This document shows positions 38,466 through 52,300 of a DNA stretch of 64,000 bases, in pieces (the first letter of the stretch is position 1; every line of letters starts with the position of its first letter). The stretch spans positions 1,041,947 to 1,105,946 of the forward strand of contig CH003313.1 in NCBI GenBank assembly GCA_000149265.1, read 5' to 3'. This DNA comes from Ciona savignyi. Its lineage: Eukaryota; Chordata; Ascidiacea; Phlebobranchia; Cionidae. The translations under genes and the position numbers were made by a program. Under the pieces are notes generated by a model. That model saw nothing but the letters and a program-made list of their open reading frames with translations, was not told the DNA's origin and made no database searches.

Positions 38466-39799
38466 GTTAAATTGACTCGCCAACATTCAGAGTGAAACCA
38501 AAATATATTTTAAAAGTTTTTATTCGGCCTATATTATCACTTGACGTCTGAAAACACGCATTTAGAAACAAATTAATCTGCTGAACAACTACAAGACAGC
38601 CAGACTTTCACCTGTAAACTAAAATATACCGTCATAATAAGATCTCTGTTGGTTTGCTCTCAATGAGGGGTGTTTACAAACACAACCACGCCTTTTTATT
38701 CGGCCAATTAGAACGAAGAATACTTATTGCAATATGTGGTGCTTGAATTTTAATGCGATTCAATTCCTACTTAGTAGGCTACAGATTTATCAGTGTGGCT
38801 GCACTGTATCTACTGCACGATTTAAATTCATGACTTCTAATATATTGTTTTCCTTTAGATTGCTACGTGCACAAATCACGTACACACAATGACTAGACAA
38901 AAAGTTTTGGTATGGGTCAGTAGTAGCCAAAGTAAATAAAGTCGGCTTACATGTGTACAGACCACACACTATTTTTGACAGAACGCAATTAATTAAGTTA
39001 ATTTGTTGCTCCTTTATTATATTAAACAAGAATGGCACAATTATTTTAAATTAAGGAGGCAGGATAAAGCGGCAAAACTACAGTACCTTAAATACTTCAG
39101 TGAATACCGACGGTAAAACCGATTTTTTTCATTTTACCAGACCATGGTCTACGATGTTTGATACATTTGTATCACGGTTCATGTACATTAACTGTACGAC
39201 AAAGTTTGAACCTATGCGTTTTCCGTTAGTGCCTACAATTTGCAGCGTTGCAAATTGTACATTTTTGTACTAGTTTAACAAGATCAATTCACCACGGACT
39301 AAGTCCATTAAGTTATAGCCCTTTTCATGGAATCGGTTTCGCTCTATTACCTTTATCCGGTTTATCTTGCCATTCTTGTGTCAAAATGTAACTGTTCAAA
39401 TTTGCTGGGACAACATGCACTCGAAAATTGTTGAATCGAAATCAATCGCTGTCAAGAAGGTTGCGTACTTCGCAAAACATAACGGAAATTGCCAGAACCC
39501 AGTAAATTATTAGATTTTACTGTACAAAAAGAAACATCTTCTTCATTCGCAACAAATTGTAATACTTTTTCTAATCCGACGGTGGACACGAAGTAATCTT
39601 AGATTTTCTTTTTACGGCTCTAACCATTGAACTAAGTAATTTCTGAATATATTTTTTAAATGTCAGTGTAAACGGCCACGTCTGTTTTTTTGTTATATCG
39701 TGTGTATACTACTGACGTGTTTTAAGTAGGTTACTATACTTTTACCCTTTTCCTTCTCCTTACCGCAAAGAATATGAAACAAAATTGAACTGTATGCGA

Positions 39800-40078
39800 T
39801 ATACACGGGGATAAAACATGTATTCTATCCTTTAGATAACTTTGCGAATACGCGAGGGAGTGTGTTCTCACAGGGGAAGCTGTCAGAGGTATTGCATTAT
39901 ATGTGATTGAGGTGTTCCTTTAATTTTAGTAGAGTTAAAATTAATGAAAATGGTAAATATAATGTTCATACGAATTTCCCTTCCCAAGAAAGGGTGCAAC
40001 TAACACGGTAGCGACCAATTTTAAACCCGAATCCCTTCGTTTGAAACTCGACGTACTCACCCACCTCGCCGCTTGGCT
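39800..40078 (-). repeat. SINE copy, heavily worn
   Basis: Antisense: ACACGGGGATAAAACATGTA, TGTTCCTTTAATTTTAGTAG-like middle, GGTAGCGACCAATTTTAAAC and a degraded head ending GCCGCTTGGC. Many changes indicate an old copy. Confidence 0.55.
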
Positions 40079-40115
40079 GAATAACGTTCGTTTAATGTCA
40101 ACAATTTAACCTCGA

Positions 40116-40125
40116 TTTATTTATT
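40116..40125 (-). terminator. Candidate polyadenylation signal for the astacin-TSP1 gene
   Basis: TTTATTTATT on the plus strand gives two overlapping AATAAA on the minus strand, about 250 bases beyond the stop codon. Confidence 0.4.
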
Positions 40126-40370
40126 TAACTGGACGGTAAAAATTCAAGTAAATTAAAACTACAATATTCAAACGGTAATCTCACAAACGGTAAAGTACTC
40201 GTTAAAATAACCCTATACCCTAAAGACAAAGGTTATTATACACATATAATAAATATTATTTTTGTATTTAAACATTTTTAAGGCGGTAACTGTGCAACCA
40301 TCTACTCTAGAAACGTACAAAACTGCAACGATTTTTCTCATACCAGCAACAGAACTCACAAAAACACATC

Positions 40371-43300
40371 TTAAGCCTTAATATGAATATACCAGACCGG
40401 GTCGGTTTCGGCAGGAGGGTTAATATAGTGGCAAAAGAAATCTTTTTTCAAGTCGCTGTCCATAAAGCCAGGAACTATTCTCTGGTTGGCAAGAACGGTA
40501 CAGAACCCACTGACGCCCCAACTGTGTTTTTGGTGGTCTAACGCTCCACTGGGCAGAGCATAATGCAGGAAATAAACGCTAGAAAATAAGTTAAAACTGA
40601 TTGAATTAAAATTAGGATAGGATGCAGGGTTTTATGTTAGATGTTCTTAAATAGAAAATGCGGATGATTTTGTTTTATCCCCCGAATCGGTAATGAAATG
40701 GGTTTAACTTAGGCTACTAATACATAGTTTAACCCACTGGGTTTAGGCGATGTTCACTTAGTGGCTTGCCCATGAAGACAACCAACAAAGCTAGCGAATA
40801 TATTTTGCTTATCGAATACCAACACTCTGACTGACTGATCTATGCGTTAGGAGTTAACAAACACAATGCGTCATATTCTTTATGATATGCAACACTTTGT
40901 GTATATCACACAAGATACTTAGGATAGGGTATTCATTTTTGTCCACGTGAATGGGAAACACAAAGGCCGTTAACATACGGGCAATCGTTAGATTAGCTAG
41001 CGCTCAAAGTCGGGTTACCGGAGCTATTGCAGCGTGTTGTGTATGATTTACATGTTCTTTTAATTTGATACAGCCCATCAATCCACTGGGTTTAGGCAAT
41101 GCTTGTTAAGTGCCTTGTCCAAAGACACGACCAGTGCCAAACTTGCACTCCTTTGACTGAAAGGCGACGCAGGACGCACTAACCCACCAAGCTAAGCGTT
41201 CGGAATCGTACTTACGTGCCATAGACATGACAAACCAGGTCATCCAAGCCGTCTGCATTAAGATCTGCTAGAAATGGGTCCGGTTGCATATAATTGGCGC
41301 AATGTTCACCTCTTCTGTAGCTGTCAATCACATCACCGAAGCTGCCATTACCGAGTGACAACTGGGTCAACCTGTGTTACAGGAGTCTAAGAGATTTTCG
41401 TTTCAGCCGAAGGGTTGCTTGTTTAATACCGGTCGCTACCTAGTCGGTTGTGTTCTTGGCAAACACTTAACGAACACTGCCTGAACCCAATGGATTGATG
41501 GGTTTTAACAGAAGCAACATCTTTATCATACACAACACACTGTAATAGCTCCAGTGATCCGACAGTGGGCATGAGGTAATCTGATAAACATGAATATCCT
41601 ATCCTTCTATTTTATCCGACCGATTAGGATAAGGCACGATATCCATGTTTATCCTCGTGAATGTGGTTCATTGGGTATGTGTCAAGACAAGGATAAAAAA
41701 AGCATCCCATACTTACGCATAACCGCTTAATTCCAAGCACATGATGTCTGTGAGCCCGTCCCCATTCACATCCCCTGTAAGATACCTCCCAGCACCTGTG
41801 CATGGACCTGTTGTCGCCCAGTAGGTGTCGCTGGTGTTAAACACTGGTTCTGTAAGGAGGACGTTTTCTGTGTACGGTTCTGTAGTCATGTTGGTAAGTG
41901 GTCAGATAACAGTTGTTGCATGTGTAGCGTTTCAACACAATTAACTTTTTTTCCGTTGTAGCAGTTAGATTATCTGTTTTTTGTTGGTTTTCAGAAAAGG
42001 ATTCTGAAATCATAACCAGCGGCTTGCTTATTGGTTAAGTTTATTGGAAAAAGTTATCAGCTTTCAATTAAATTCATAGGAGCAATGGGTTGTACTAAAA
42101 CTATAGTGTCTGTTTCTGAATTAAAAACAATACACTGCAATAGGATAGGATAGGATAATTATCTTTATCCCCGTGGATGGGAAAACCAAGGGGGTTAACA
42201 CACGGGCAATTGTCAGATCACCTCGCACCCATCGATGCAGTGTGTTTTATATGATAGACATATTCCTTTAATTTGGTAGAACACATTAATCCGCTGGGTT
42301 CAGGCAATGTTCGTAAAGTTCCTTGCCCATAGGATGCACTAAACACGACTAGCGTATCAACCACGTTTCGCACCTTCAACCTTTCGATTGAGGTAAGGCG
42401 ATGCACTTAACCGTTAGACCAACGGGCCGAACGCTTTTGAATAGCTTTGGTGGGCACAAGGTGCCTTGACTATTGCCTATGGTATATCACTAACACGGTT
42501 GTTTTAGTATTTTTTAAAAACTAAATCATATATATTTTTTATCCTTGATAAGTACACTACTCTGACAAGAACAACAACATTCAAAAAAACATAAATGCAC
42601 ACCTGTAAAAATACACTCTGGCATCTCGCATGTTGCAATATCAATGCTTGGTCCCTCACAGCAAGTAGTGTTGCACACTCTTGTCCTGTATGAAAATGTC
42701 CATTCTACAATATACAGTAACCACCCAAGCCCAACATATTACAAACCCTCACCTTGTATGGTGGGCAGCAGCACAATCACCTTGACAAACACCCCAAGAT
42801 GTCCATTCGCCCCACACTGGACATTCCTGTGTAATTATACAGGATATTAATGGATTTAGGACTTAATATTTCTGAAGATGGTGTAAAGGAGGTTTTAATT
42901 GTCACAAGTACATTAGCATCAAAGTCAAAACTATTTGTTGGACTGGCTAGCTCAGTTGGTAACAAAGTAAGCAGTCTTCAGATAGGTGCAAGGTTGTTGA
43001 ATTGAAACCATTTGTTGGCTAATATGTCATTGCTAAACCAGTTTGCGTAACTTTCCTGAACACAATAGATAGGGGATTTAACTAAAACAGTAGCGTGTCT
43101 TAATCATATACAATAAACTCAATAAACCAGCAACCTACAGTTGGCACGTGAAAATTGTAAGATAATTGATTGACAATGTAATATAACATGCTTGCAGTTT
43201 CCCGCGCAGAAGAACAAAACATCAAAAATGAATATCCTAATTGCACTGAGTTAAAAAGGAGTCATTGCCGAAGTTTGAAAGAGTCATAAGAGACAGCTGA

Positions 43301-46300
43301 CTAAATGACTACTTATGCTTTTCACTGTTCCTACCCTGTTGTATCTAATTTTGATTGATGTTTATTTTAATTCATGGAATAAAATCCACATATTATTGAA
43401 GGCCAGTCATACATTCACATCAAATCCACCTCTATTTCGCAAGGTTCAGTTTTCCGTTGCACTGACTCCGATCCACCACCGCAATTGTTAGCAACGTGAT
43501 ACGTCGCGTTGAAGCAATTTCGCTGTAACGTGACCAAACCTGGACCACACGATGGCTTGCATTTGGTCATTATCACCCAATCGCCCCATTTGCTGGGGGG
43601 GACGGTTGTCGTGCGGACCGCTGTCGTCGGCTCAAGTGTGGTGGTTTCTGTGATGTCACAACAGAAATATTTGTCATAAAATAACCATTTTATTATAAGA
43701 ACAAAGAAAAGCATTAATTCTACAAGCAGGACTGATAATACACATAAATATAAACAAGTAGATCTGATATTTCAATGTTTTAAGATTTGTTTTTATGCTT
43801 AATCATCTATCTTTGTGTATGTCCAGAAGTTTATACTAAATCGAACTACGGTGGACTAAATGTTGCTAAAATATTGACTGAAAGTGTATCGTGTATAATT
43901 CAAACAGTCCTTCAATTTGGTAGAACTCATTATTCCACTTCGTCCACCCCGATGGTCTAGCGGTTAAGTGCGTCGCCTTTCAACCGAAAGGTTGCAGGTG
44001 CGAAACTGGTGGCTAGCTAGTCGGTTGTGTCCTTGGGCAAGGCACTTTACGGACATTGCCTGAACCCAGCGGATAAATGGGTTCTGCCAAATTGAAGGAA
44101 CGTGTCTATCATATACAACACACTACAATAGCTCCGGTAACCCGACGATGGGCGCGAGGTGATCTGACGATTGCCCGTGTGTTAACCCCCTTAGTTTTCC
44201 CATTCACGGGGATAAACATGAATAACCTATCCTATCTACTGGGTTTACAAAATGTCCGCTGAGTGACTTGCAAAGACACAACCATGTAGCTAGTGACCTG
44301 TTTGGAACCTGCAACCCTTTGGCTTGCACTAACCCACAAAGCTTTTTGGTTGGACTAGGCTGTGATCTAATTTTACAATTTGTAAACCCAGAAAAGTCAT
44401 CTAAAAAAACTACACATCTGCATACTGAATCTATACCTTGATAACATTCATGTGCGTTGCAGACCTTTCCTTCAGTTAAACTCACGCTACAACTGTCTGA
44501 TAAACAACTGCGAACTCTGGAAAATTTGAATCAAATAATTCATGATTGAAATGAAATTGATGATGATGATTTAATTTCATTTTTAAACATATGTAAAAGC
44601 TAATAGGTTAGGACTTAGGATGGGATAGAATTTTCATCCCTGGAATGGGAAAACCAAGAAGGTTAACACACGGGCATTTGCCAGAATAACCCACACCCAC
44701 CGTCGGGTTACCGGAGCTATTGCGTGTTGTGTATGATTCACATGTTCATTTAATTTAGTAATCATTAATGGACTGGGTTCAGGCATAGTAGTGTGGTAAG
44801 TTTAATCATTAAATTCTAATACATATTCTAATTAAAATACATCATAATATTCAAATTTAAAGACCAAATATTTGTATGACTGGTTAGTTTATAGAGAATT
44901 TTCCATCAGCGAATGTTTTCTAGGTTATGAATGGTCACCTAGTGGACATCGCTTGAATCAAATGAGTTAGAAACAGTGCAAATGTCTTAACCATTTTACA
45001 TTTAAAAAAATGTATCCCTTGGATCCAAGAAACATATTTTGCCCAAGGACACAACCTCAAAAAATAATGGAGATGGAATAAAACAATAGAAACAACTCAA
45101 GACGAATCTGCTCATCACCTCCACTGAGTTCCACCCAAACATGGTTTGGAGCAATTCCCCCATGTACCCCATTCTGATGTCATAAACTCACCAGAATCAT
45201 CTCCATAACTGAGCTTTTTACAAACCTGGTAAGAGGATAAAGGATTTGAATATTGTCTGCTCTTTTTAATGCTGTATTTTAATGTGTGTATTTTTTGTTA
45301 TAACTTTTTAATGCCGCTTTTACTGTGTATTTGATATATCTTTAGTTTTTGATATATTTGAGTTCACAAACTCAAACTTCGCAGAAAGTAATAAAACCCA
45401 CAACCAAGATCACATTCTCAACCAACTAACACAGCAAGCAATTAAGTCTGAACTTGCAGTATTAGTCAATTTTAACAGCTGAAAAAAACACATAACCTAC
45501 TGCGTTATCCGTAAATTGACTTAGTAAGCAAATCATACAAAGTAATGAACAAATCACCTCCAGTCTGCACTTTTGTTCTTCAATATGCTTTCCCACACTA
45601 TTAGTTCCCCCCACACACGTCGTGACCAGTTGTTTGTGGAGATAGTAACAACTTCGCTGACGACTTCTCGTCCCAACGCATTCTTCTGGACAAGTTGTCC
45701 ACAGGGACCAACCACTCCACTTCCCAACTACGTTTAAATTGTTTTTGTCCGACCAACCGCTTAATCGGTTAAAGGATTAGCTTTTAGCCGAAAGTTGTTG
45801 GATCGAAACGTGTTGCCTTTAATTACTACAGGATCTTTGGAGCGCTTGGAACCCTAAACCCTAACTCTAATAACTATCCAACCTTAACCTTTCAATCACT
45901 CCAAGTGTTCCTGTAGTAATTAGAGGTAACGATTGAAACAAGATGTTGGCTAGTCGGTTATGTCATTGGAAATTGCCTTGGACTGAACCCAATGGGATAT
46001 TAGCCAGAGAATATCATGAGTAGCATATTGGGGTAACAACACATACTCACTATAATCGCATGAGATATCGCAAGGTCTGGTCTCGGTATCATCCCCAAAA
46101 CATAAGTCACCACCGTTGCAAGTTCGAGATCTGGTTGGAAGAAAATTGTCTTGTGATTTCATTTTTCCACTTTAATCTTATAAAGTTCTTTAGTACTGGG
46201 TTGTGCATGCAGACTTTTATTAAAGGCATTGTTACTAGGAGTGTATTCGAATTGGTTGTTTAAAGCAATAAAAAGTGACTTTCTTAGGTGCACAGAAAAA

Positions 46301-49300
46301 ACCTAAATGTATTCAGATTTTACAGTTGTCAACACGATTAATACAAACCAACTGTCTCGTAGATTTAAACTTTAACCTAGCTCTTTTTTTTTGTTCTTCT
46401 TTGTTTCTATAGCACTTTACATGGGTTGCCTAATACAATCCAGTCAGTTTAAAGGATTGATCTGACTTAATCGTAGATAATAGAATAATTTGCTTACAGT
46501 TTCGTTAACCTTTCTGTTCACCATATATTAGTCAACTGCCTTATCGTCAAAAGAGAAAGTTTTATCGGATTTCGAAGATGAATTAATGTTCCACCTGGAT
46601 TGGGTCCCAGATCCACAAGAGACTGAACAAGGAGTCCATCTTCCCCACACTGACCAGGTACTTTCACTTTTCTCTGGGTGAGCAACAGAGTAATGAATTC
46701 AGAGCAAAAAGTCTATTTAATTAGTGGGAAAGGTTGTTCACGTTTTATCCTCGTAAATAAGAAAGCACAGAGGAGTTACCACACAAAGCCAAGGGGCGTA
46801 ATCACACAGTAAATTATCAGATTACTTTGACTTACAGTCGGTTTATGGTGTTTAGTTATGTTTGGAATGTTTTTTCAGTTTTAGTACCACATTATCATTC
46901 TATGGGTACAATGTCTGTTAAGTCTTTTACACTGTCCAGCTGTTAATCTTTAGATTTCAATTTTTTTTAGCTGTCAATCATTTTCCAGCTGTCAAATCAT
47001 TTTTTTGTCAATCATTTTTCAGCTGTCAATCATTTTTTCAGCTGTCAATCTTTGTTTTTAGCTGTCAATCATTTTTCAGCTGTCAATCATATTTTCAGCT
47101 GTCAATCATTTTTCAGCTGTCAATCATTTTTCAGCTGTCAATCATTTTTTTTAGCTGTCAATCATTTTTCAGCTGTCAATCATTTTTCAGCTGTCAACCA
47201 TATTTTCAGCTGTCAATCATTTTTCAGCTGTCAATCATTTTTTAGCTGTCAATCATTTTTCAGCTGTCAATCATTTTTCAGCTGCCAATCATTTTTCAGC
47301 TGTCAATCATTTTTTTTTCTGTCAATCATTTTTCAGCTGTCAATCATTTTTTCAGCTGTCAATCTTTTTTTTTAGCTGTCAATCATTTTTCAGCTGTCAA
47401 TCATATTTTCAGCTGTCAATCATTTTTCAGCTGCCAATCATTTTTCAGCTGTCAATCATTTTTTTTTTCTGTCAATCATTTTTCAGCTGTCAATCTTTTT
47501 TTTTAGCTGTCAATCATTTTTTAGCTGTCAATCATATTTTCAGCTGTCAATCATTTTTTAGCTGTCAATCATTTTTCCAGCTGTCAATCATTTTTCAGCT
47601 GTCAATCATTTTTCAGCTGTCAATCATTTTTCAGCTGTCAATCATTTTTTCAGCTGTCAATCATTTTTCAGCTATTATTCATTTTTTTTAGCTGTCAATC
47701 ATTTTTCAGCTGTCAATCATTTTTAGCTGTCAATTATTTTTTTAGCTGTCAATCATTTTTCAGCTGTCAATCATTTTTCAGCTGTTAACCATATTTTCAG
47801 CTGTCAATCATTTTTCAGCTGTCAATCATTTTTTAGCTGTCAATCATTTTTCAGCTGTCAATCATTTTTCAGCTGTCAACCCTATTTCCAGCTGTCAATC
47901 ATTTTTCAGCTGTCAATCATTTTTTAGCTGTCAATCATTTTTCAGCTGTCAATCATATTTTCAGCTGTCAATCATTTTTTAGCTGTCAATCATTTTTTTT
48001 AGCTGTCAATCATTTTTCAGCTGTCAATCATTTTTTCAGCTGTCAATCTTTTTTTTTAGCTGTCAATCATTTTTAGCTGTCAATTATTTTTTCAGCTGTC
48101 AATCATTTTTAGCTGTCAATTATTTTTTTAGCTGTCAATCATTTTTCCGCTGTCAATCATTTTTTTAGCTGTCAATCATTTTTCAGCTGTCAATCATTTT
48201 TAGCTGTCAATTATTTTTTTAGCTGTCAATCATTTTTCAGCTGTTAATCATTTTTTTAGCTGTCAATCATTTTTCAGCTGTCAATCATTTTTTTTAGCTG
48301 TCAATCATTTTTCAGCTGTCAATCATTTTTAGCTGTCAATTATTTTTTCAGCTGTCAATCATTGTTAGCTGTCAATTATTTTTTTAGCTGTCAATCATTT
48401 TTTTTAACTGTCAATCATTTTTTTTAGCTGTCAATCATTTTTAGCTGTCAATCATATTTTCAGCTGTCAATCATTTTTTAGCTGTCAATCATTTTTTCAG
48501 CTGTCAATCATTTTTAGCTGTCAATCATATTTTCAGCTGTCAATCATATTTTCAGCTGTCAATCATTTTTTAGCTGTCAATCATTTTTTCAGCTGTCAAT
48601 CATTTTTAGCTGTCAATCATATTTTCAGCTGTCAATCATTTTTTTTAGCTGTCAATGATTTTTCAGCTGTCAATCATTTTTTTTAGCTGTCAATCATTTT
48701 TCAGCTGTCAATCATTTTTAGCTGTCAATTATTTTTTTAGCTGTCAATCATTTTTAGCTGTCAATTATTTTTTTAGCTGTCAATCATTTTTTTTAGCTGT
48801 CAATCATTTTTCAGCTGTCAATCATTTTTCAGCTGTCAATCATTTTTTCAGCTATTATTCATTTTTCAGCTGTCAATCATTTTTTAGCTGTCAATCATTT
48901 TTTAGCTATTATTCATTTTTCAGCTGTCAATCATTTTTAGCTGTCAATCATTTTTCAGCTATTATTCATTTTTCAGCTGTCAATCATTTTTTAGCTGTCA
49001 ATCATTTTTCAGCTATTATTCATTTTTCAGCTGTCAATCCTTTTTTTAGCTATTATTCATTTTTCAGCTGTCAATCCTGTTTTTAGCTATTATTCATTTT
49101 TCAGCTGTCAATCTAAGGTGGCATCACATACATTCATCAGTACAGGCGTAAAGCACCGACGTAACAGACGGTTGGAAACTTGACAAACCCACCCAGGATC
49201 CCGCAACTCTTCGTGGCACAAAACTCGACTTGCGCTGACCCGGGGAATCCCCTGGCACACTTCTCATCCGCCACCACAGCATTGTTTGCCTCACAATGCC

Positions 49301-52300
49301 TCGACCTTTTGCGGAATCCACTCCCGCACGTCCGTGAGCACTCCCCCCACAGTTGCCATGGAGACCAATCAACAAATGATTCAGAGTCAAAAGAATCGAT
49401 CCAGTCTGGATGATGACGTTGCATTATTTTAGTCTGTCCTGTTCAGAGTTTCCCTAATGCAATGTAAAAATTAAAAAGTAACAATTTTAGAAAAAAAATT
49501 GGAAAAAATTAAGGTTTTTATAAATATAAATTGTTATAATAATAGTATAAACAACACATTACCATAGGCATTAGTGTTTTTTTTATATACCAAAATAAAT
49601 TGGCATTAATTAATTTTCCACATTTTAAAATGTCTACCAGAATCCATTAATGAAACGTATAAATGCTACTCAGATGGTCCACCACGTTAAAAAGACCAGG
49701 TAAGATTGCGAGTACTTTAATTTTTGGTTCACTATTAGTTTTATGTAGTGTTGTGTGTTAAGAGTGTTATACAGTTGTCTAAACACTTTAAGACTGACCA
49801 GACTGGACACAGAAGGTGACTCCGCAAATCTCTGTTTGATACTTTTCACCAGGGTAGCAGCATGCCTGTCTGGAACAACAGAAAGCAAAAAAAAATCAAT
49901 GGTATACTTGAATCGTTGCACATAGGTGACAAAAGAAAGCAAAACAACCTATGTAAAAAATGCTAGTTTTTAAAAAAACAGAAAATTAACACAACCACGT
50001 ACCTGTGTCGGACCCCATCCCCACATGTAGCAGTGCATGAACTCCACGCCCCCCATGCCCCCGCCAAGCATGCCCCCATCTCACAACTCTTCACGTCAGC
50101 ATAGTCGTCCCCACATCTTCGGAACCACACCTCATGCTCGCTGTCGTCAACGCACTGGCGTGTACGAACCCTCTCACCTCGGTCACATGACGCCGAACAT
50201 TCCTGCCAGCTGCCCCACTCACCCCAGTGGTGCAGTTGGTCACCTGTAACCGACCAATTAACTTGGTGGGTCATTGCACCGCCTTTTGAAAGTGGACGCT
50301 AGCTACAGTTGGTTGTTAGCGGGAATTACCCAAACCCAATTTACGCCTCTTTCGTCTTTCATTGGATAAAAATGTATATCCTATCCATTAGGTTTGGAAA
50401 ATTAGCATGTTTAAATAAATGCTAAAGTTTATGCACAATTCTTTGTTGTTCTGTTTTGTACAGGTATTTATAATATAACAAAAACAATTTCAACAATTAT
50501 GACAAATTTTATATTGAGAATTGTCTATTTTTGATTTTGTGTGAGTACACACGATAAAAATTACTACTATACCAAATTTTCAGATGAGATTAGCTGGCAG
50601 TTTGTACTAGTTAGACAACCTATGCTCTGACGTTTAACCTTTAACACTATTATATCAGTTGGTTTACAGCTCTGCTAGGCCATCACGAGTGTTAAAACAG
50701 ACTAATTTGTTTAACCTGGTTAACCCGGACGAATTTATCACACTCACGCTGAAGGTCTGAGTTGTTGGGACACTGGTAGAGTTGGTTGATTTTCGCGACA
50801 TCCAAATCCGTCAACTTGGTTCGTTGAGCGACAACTGCGTATCCGCTGGTCTTGTCCACGATGGTTGGTTGCTGGTTGGATGAGAAGACGTATCCATCCA
50901 AGTGCATGATCGACGTTTTGTCATATTTACCGATCGTGGAACCTCTGCCACGCTTCTTGAAGTTAAAACGATTCTCTGAATGATTGCGAAATAGGAATTT
51001 GAACTGCAGTTTCGGTATATTCATTAGTATAACAGGGCTTACTTGGGCTAAGCACAATATTACACTAAATTATACAGAAAATATTGTTTAAGGGTGTGTA
51101 TCAAGCTTTATAAAGATACAAATTAAGTTTTTTTGCTGTATTGACTCTCATGTCATTTGTTTAGGTAAGAAACTTGTTAAAATCATGTGTTAAAAATGTC
51201 CAAACACTTACCTGGATTCACATTATCGATGTTGATAGTCACATACTGATCACGGTCGTGTCGGGATTGTTCATGCCACATTCCTATCACGTGAAGCATC
51301 TGATGAACCAGCATCCCATGATCGCTGCACTTACCCTTCAACGAAACAACTTGTCGGCCTCCCACACGACCCACATTCGAACTGAAAATTTTATTTTTAA
51401 TGTAAATTGGCGCGCTTCAATCATTTTGTCTTTTCAAATGTTATTAATAAGAAATTTTGATGCTTATATGTAAGCGAATCGGCGTGCTTCAATCATTTTG
51501 TCTTTTTGATGTTATTAATTATTAATTAGAAATTCGCTGCTAACATATGAGCGAAAAAAGGAGAAGTTTAGTATTGGAACCAAGCAGAACAAACTAAAAT
51601 GTTTGAAATATTTTTGGATTATATTCATTTTTATTTTTTGTTAATTTGACATTTTTTACAACTGCAAGTTTTTCCACTTCATATCCACTGCCGTTTCTCA
51701 AAGACACAACATAAATATTGGCTGGGACTGGTTCAGAGCCCACCATCCTCCAGCTGACTATCCAACACGCGAATGTTATAGCTATCCAGTGATAATAAAA
51801 ATTAAACAATCTCTAAAAATAAATTATCGACACGCAATAAAATTCTCTTACACACAGCTATGGCCTTGCTTTATAAACTCCACATAGTCAATCTCACTTG
51901 CTCTCCGATAAAAATCAACACATGTTTTCATTGATATTTCTTTTGATGCTGTGTTAATGGAGTCCAATGCCTTCATGTCTGCGGTCAAAACAATTCTACT
52001 AAGCAATGATCATAAAACTGGAGACCGGTTAAGCCTATTCCTCATCACAGAAGCAATCAGCTAACAAGCTACACTACTGGCATAGTACCTCAAAAACAAA
52101 CTTTCTAACAAAAACGACTAATCATGCCTTAATCCCAAATTTGGTAACAGTAAGACAACGAAAGGCCTCATCTTATTGTGGATGAGGAAATCTTCCCTAA
52201 AACTGGCTTAACTTTGGTGTTTACAGCTACATCGGTTTTTATTAAATTTTTTCTTTCTTTTTAAATTTCATGTATGTTCTTTTCGGTTTGCAAAAAAAAA

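Larger units (their letters stand above)
38466..40370. other. Intergenic region 5' of ETHE1, 3' of the astacin-TSP1 gene
   Basis: Should contain the ETHE1 promoter near 38466 and the 3' UTR of the next gene near 40370. No exon with supporting motifs. A worn SINE lies at 39800-40078. Confidence 0.55.

Noticed and set aside
42686-42698. Acceptor at GTAG before AATGGACATTTTC for exon 19 of the astacin-TSP1 gene
   Set aside because: It gives the wrong phase. The acceptor TTTTCATACAG a few bases further on restores the phase and completes the TRTRVC motif of the TSP1 repeat.
43946-44000. Functional tRNA gene at the SINE head
   Set aside because: The D-arm and B-box likeness is clear, but there is no closed acceptor stem and the same sequence recurs with a 290-base SINE body in many places.
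47052-49086. Long plus-strand open frames rich in SCQSFF and AVNHF
   Set aside because: They are translations of the minisatellite unit, whose common length is a multiple of three; no start context, domain or splice support.
46936-49114. CRISPR-like array
   Set aside because: Units are contiguous and nearly identical with no unique spacers, and the genome is eukaryotic.
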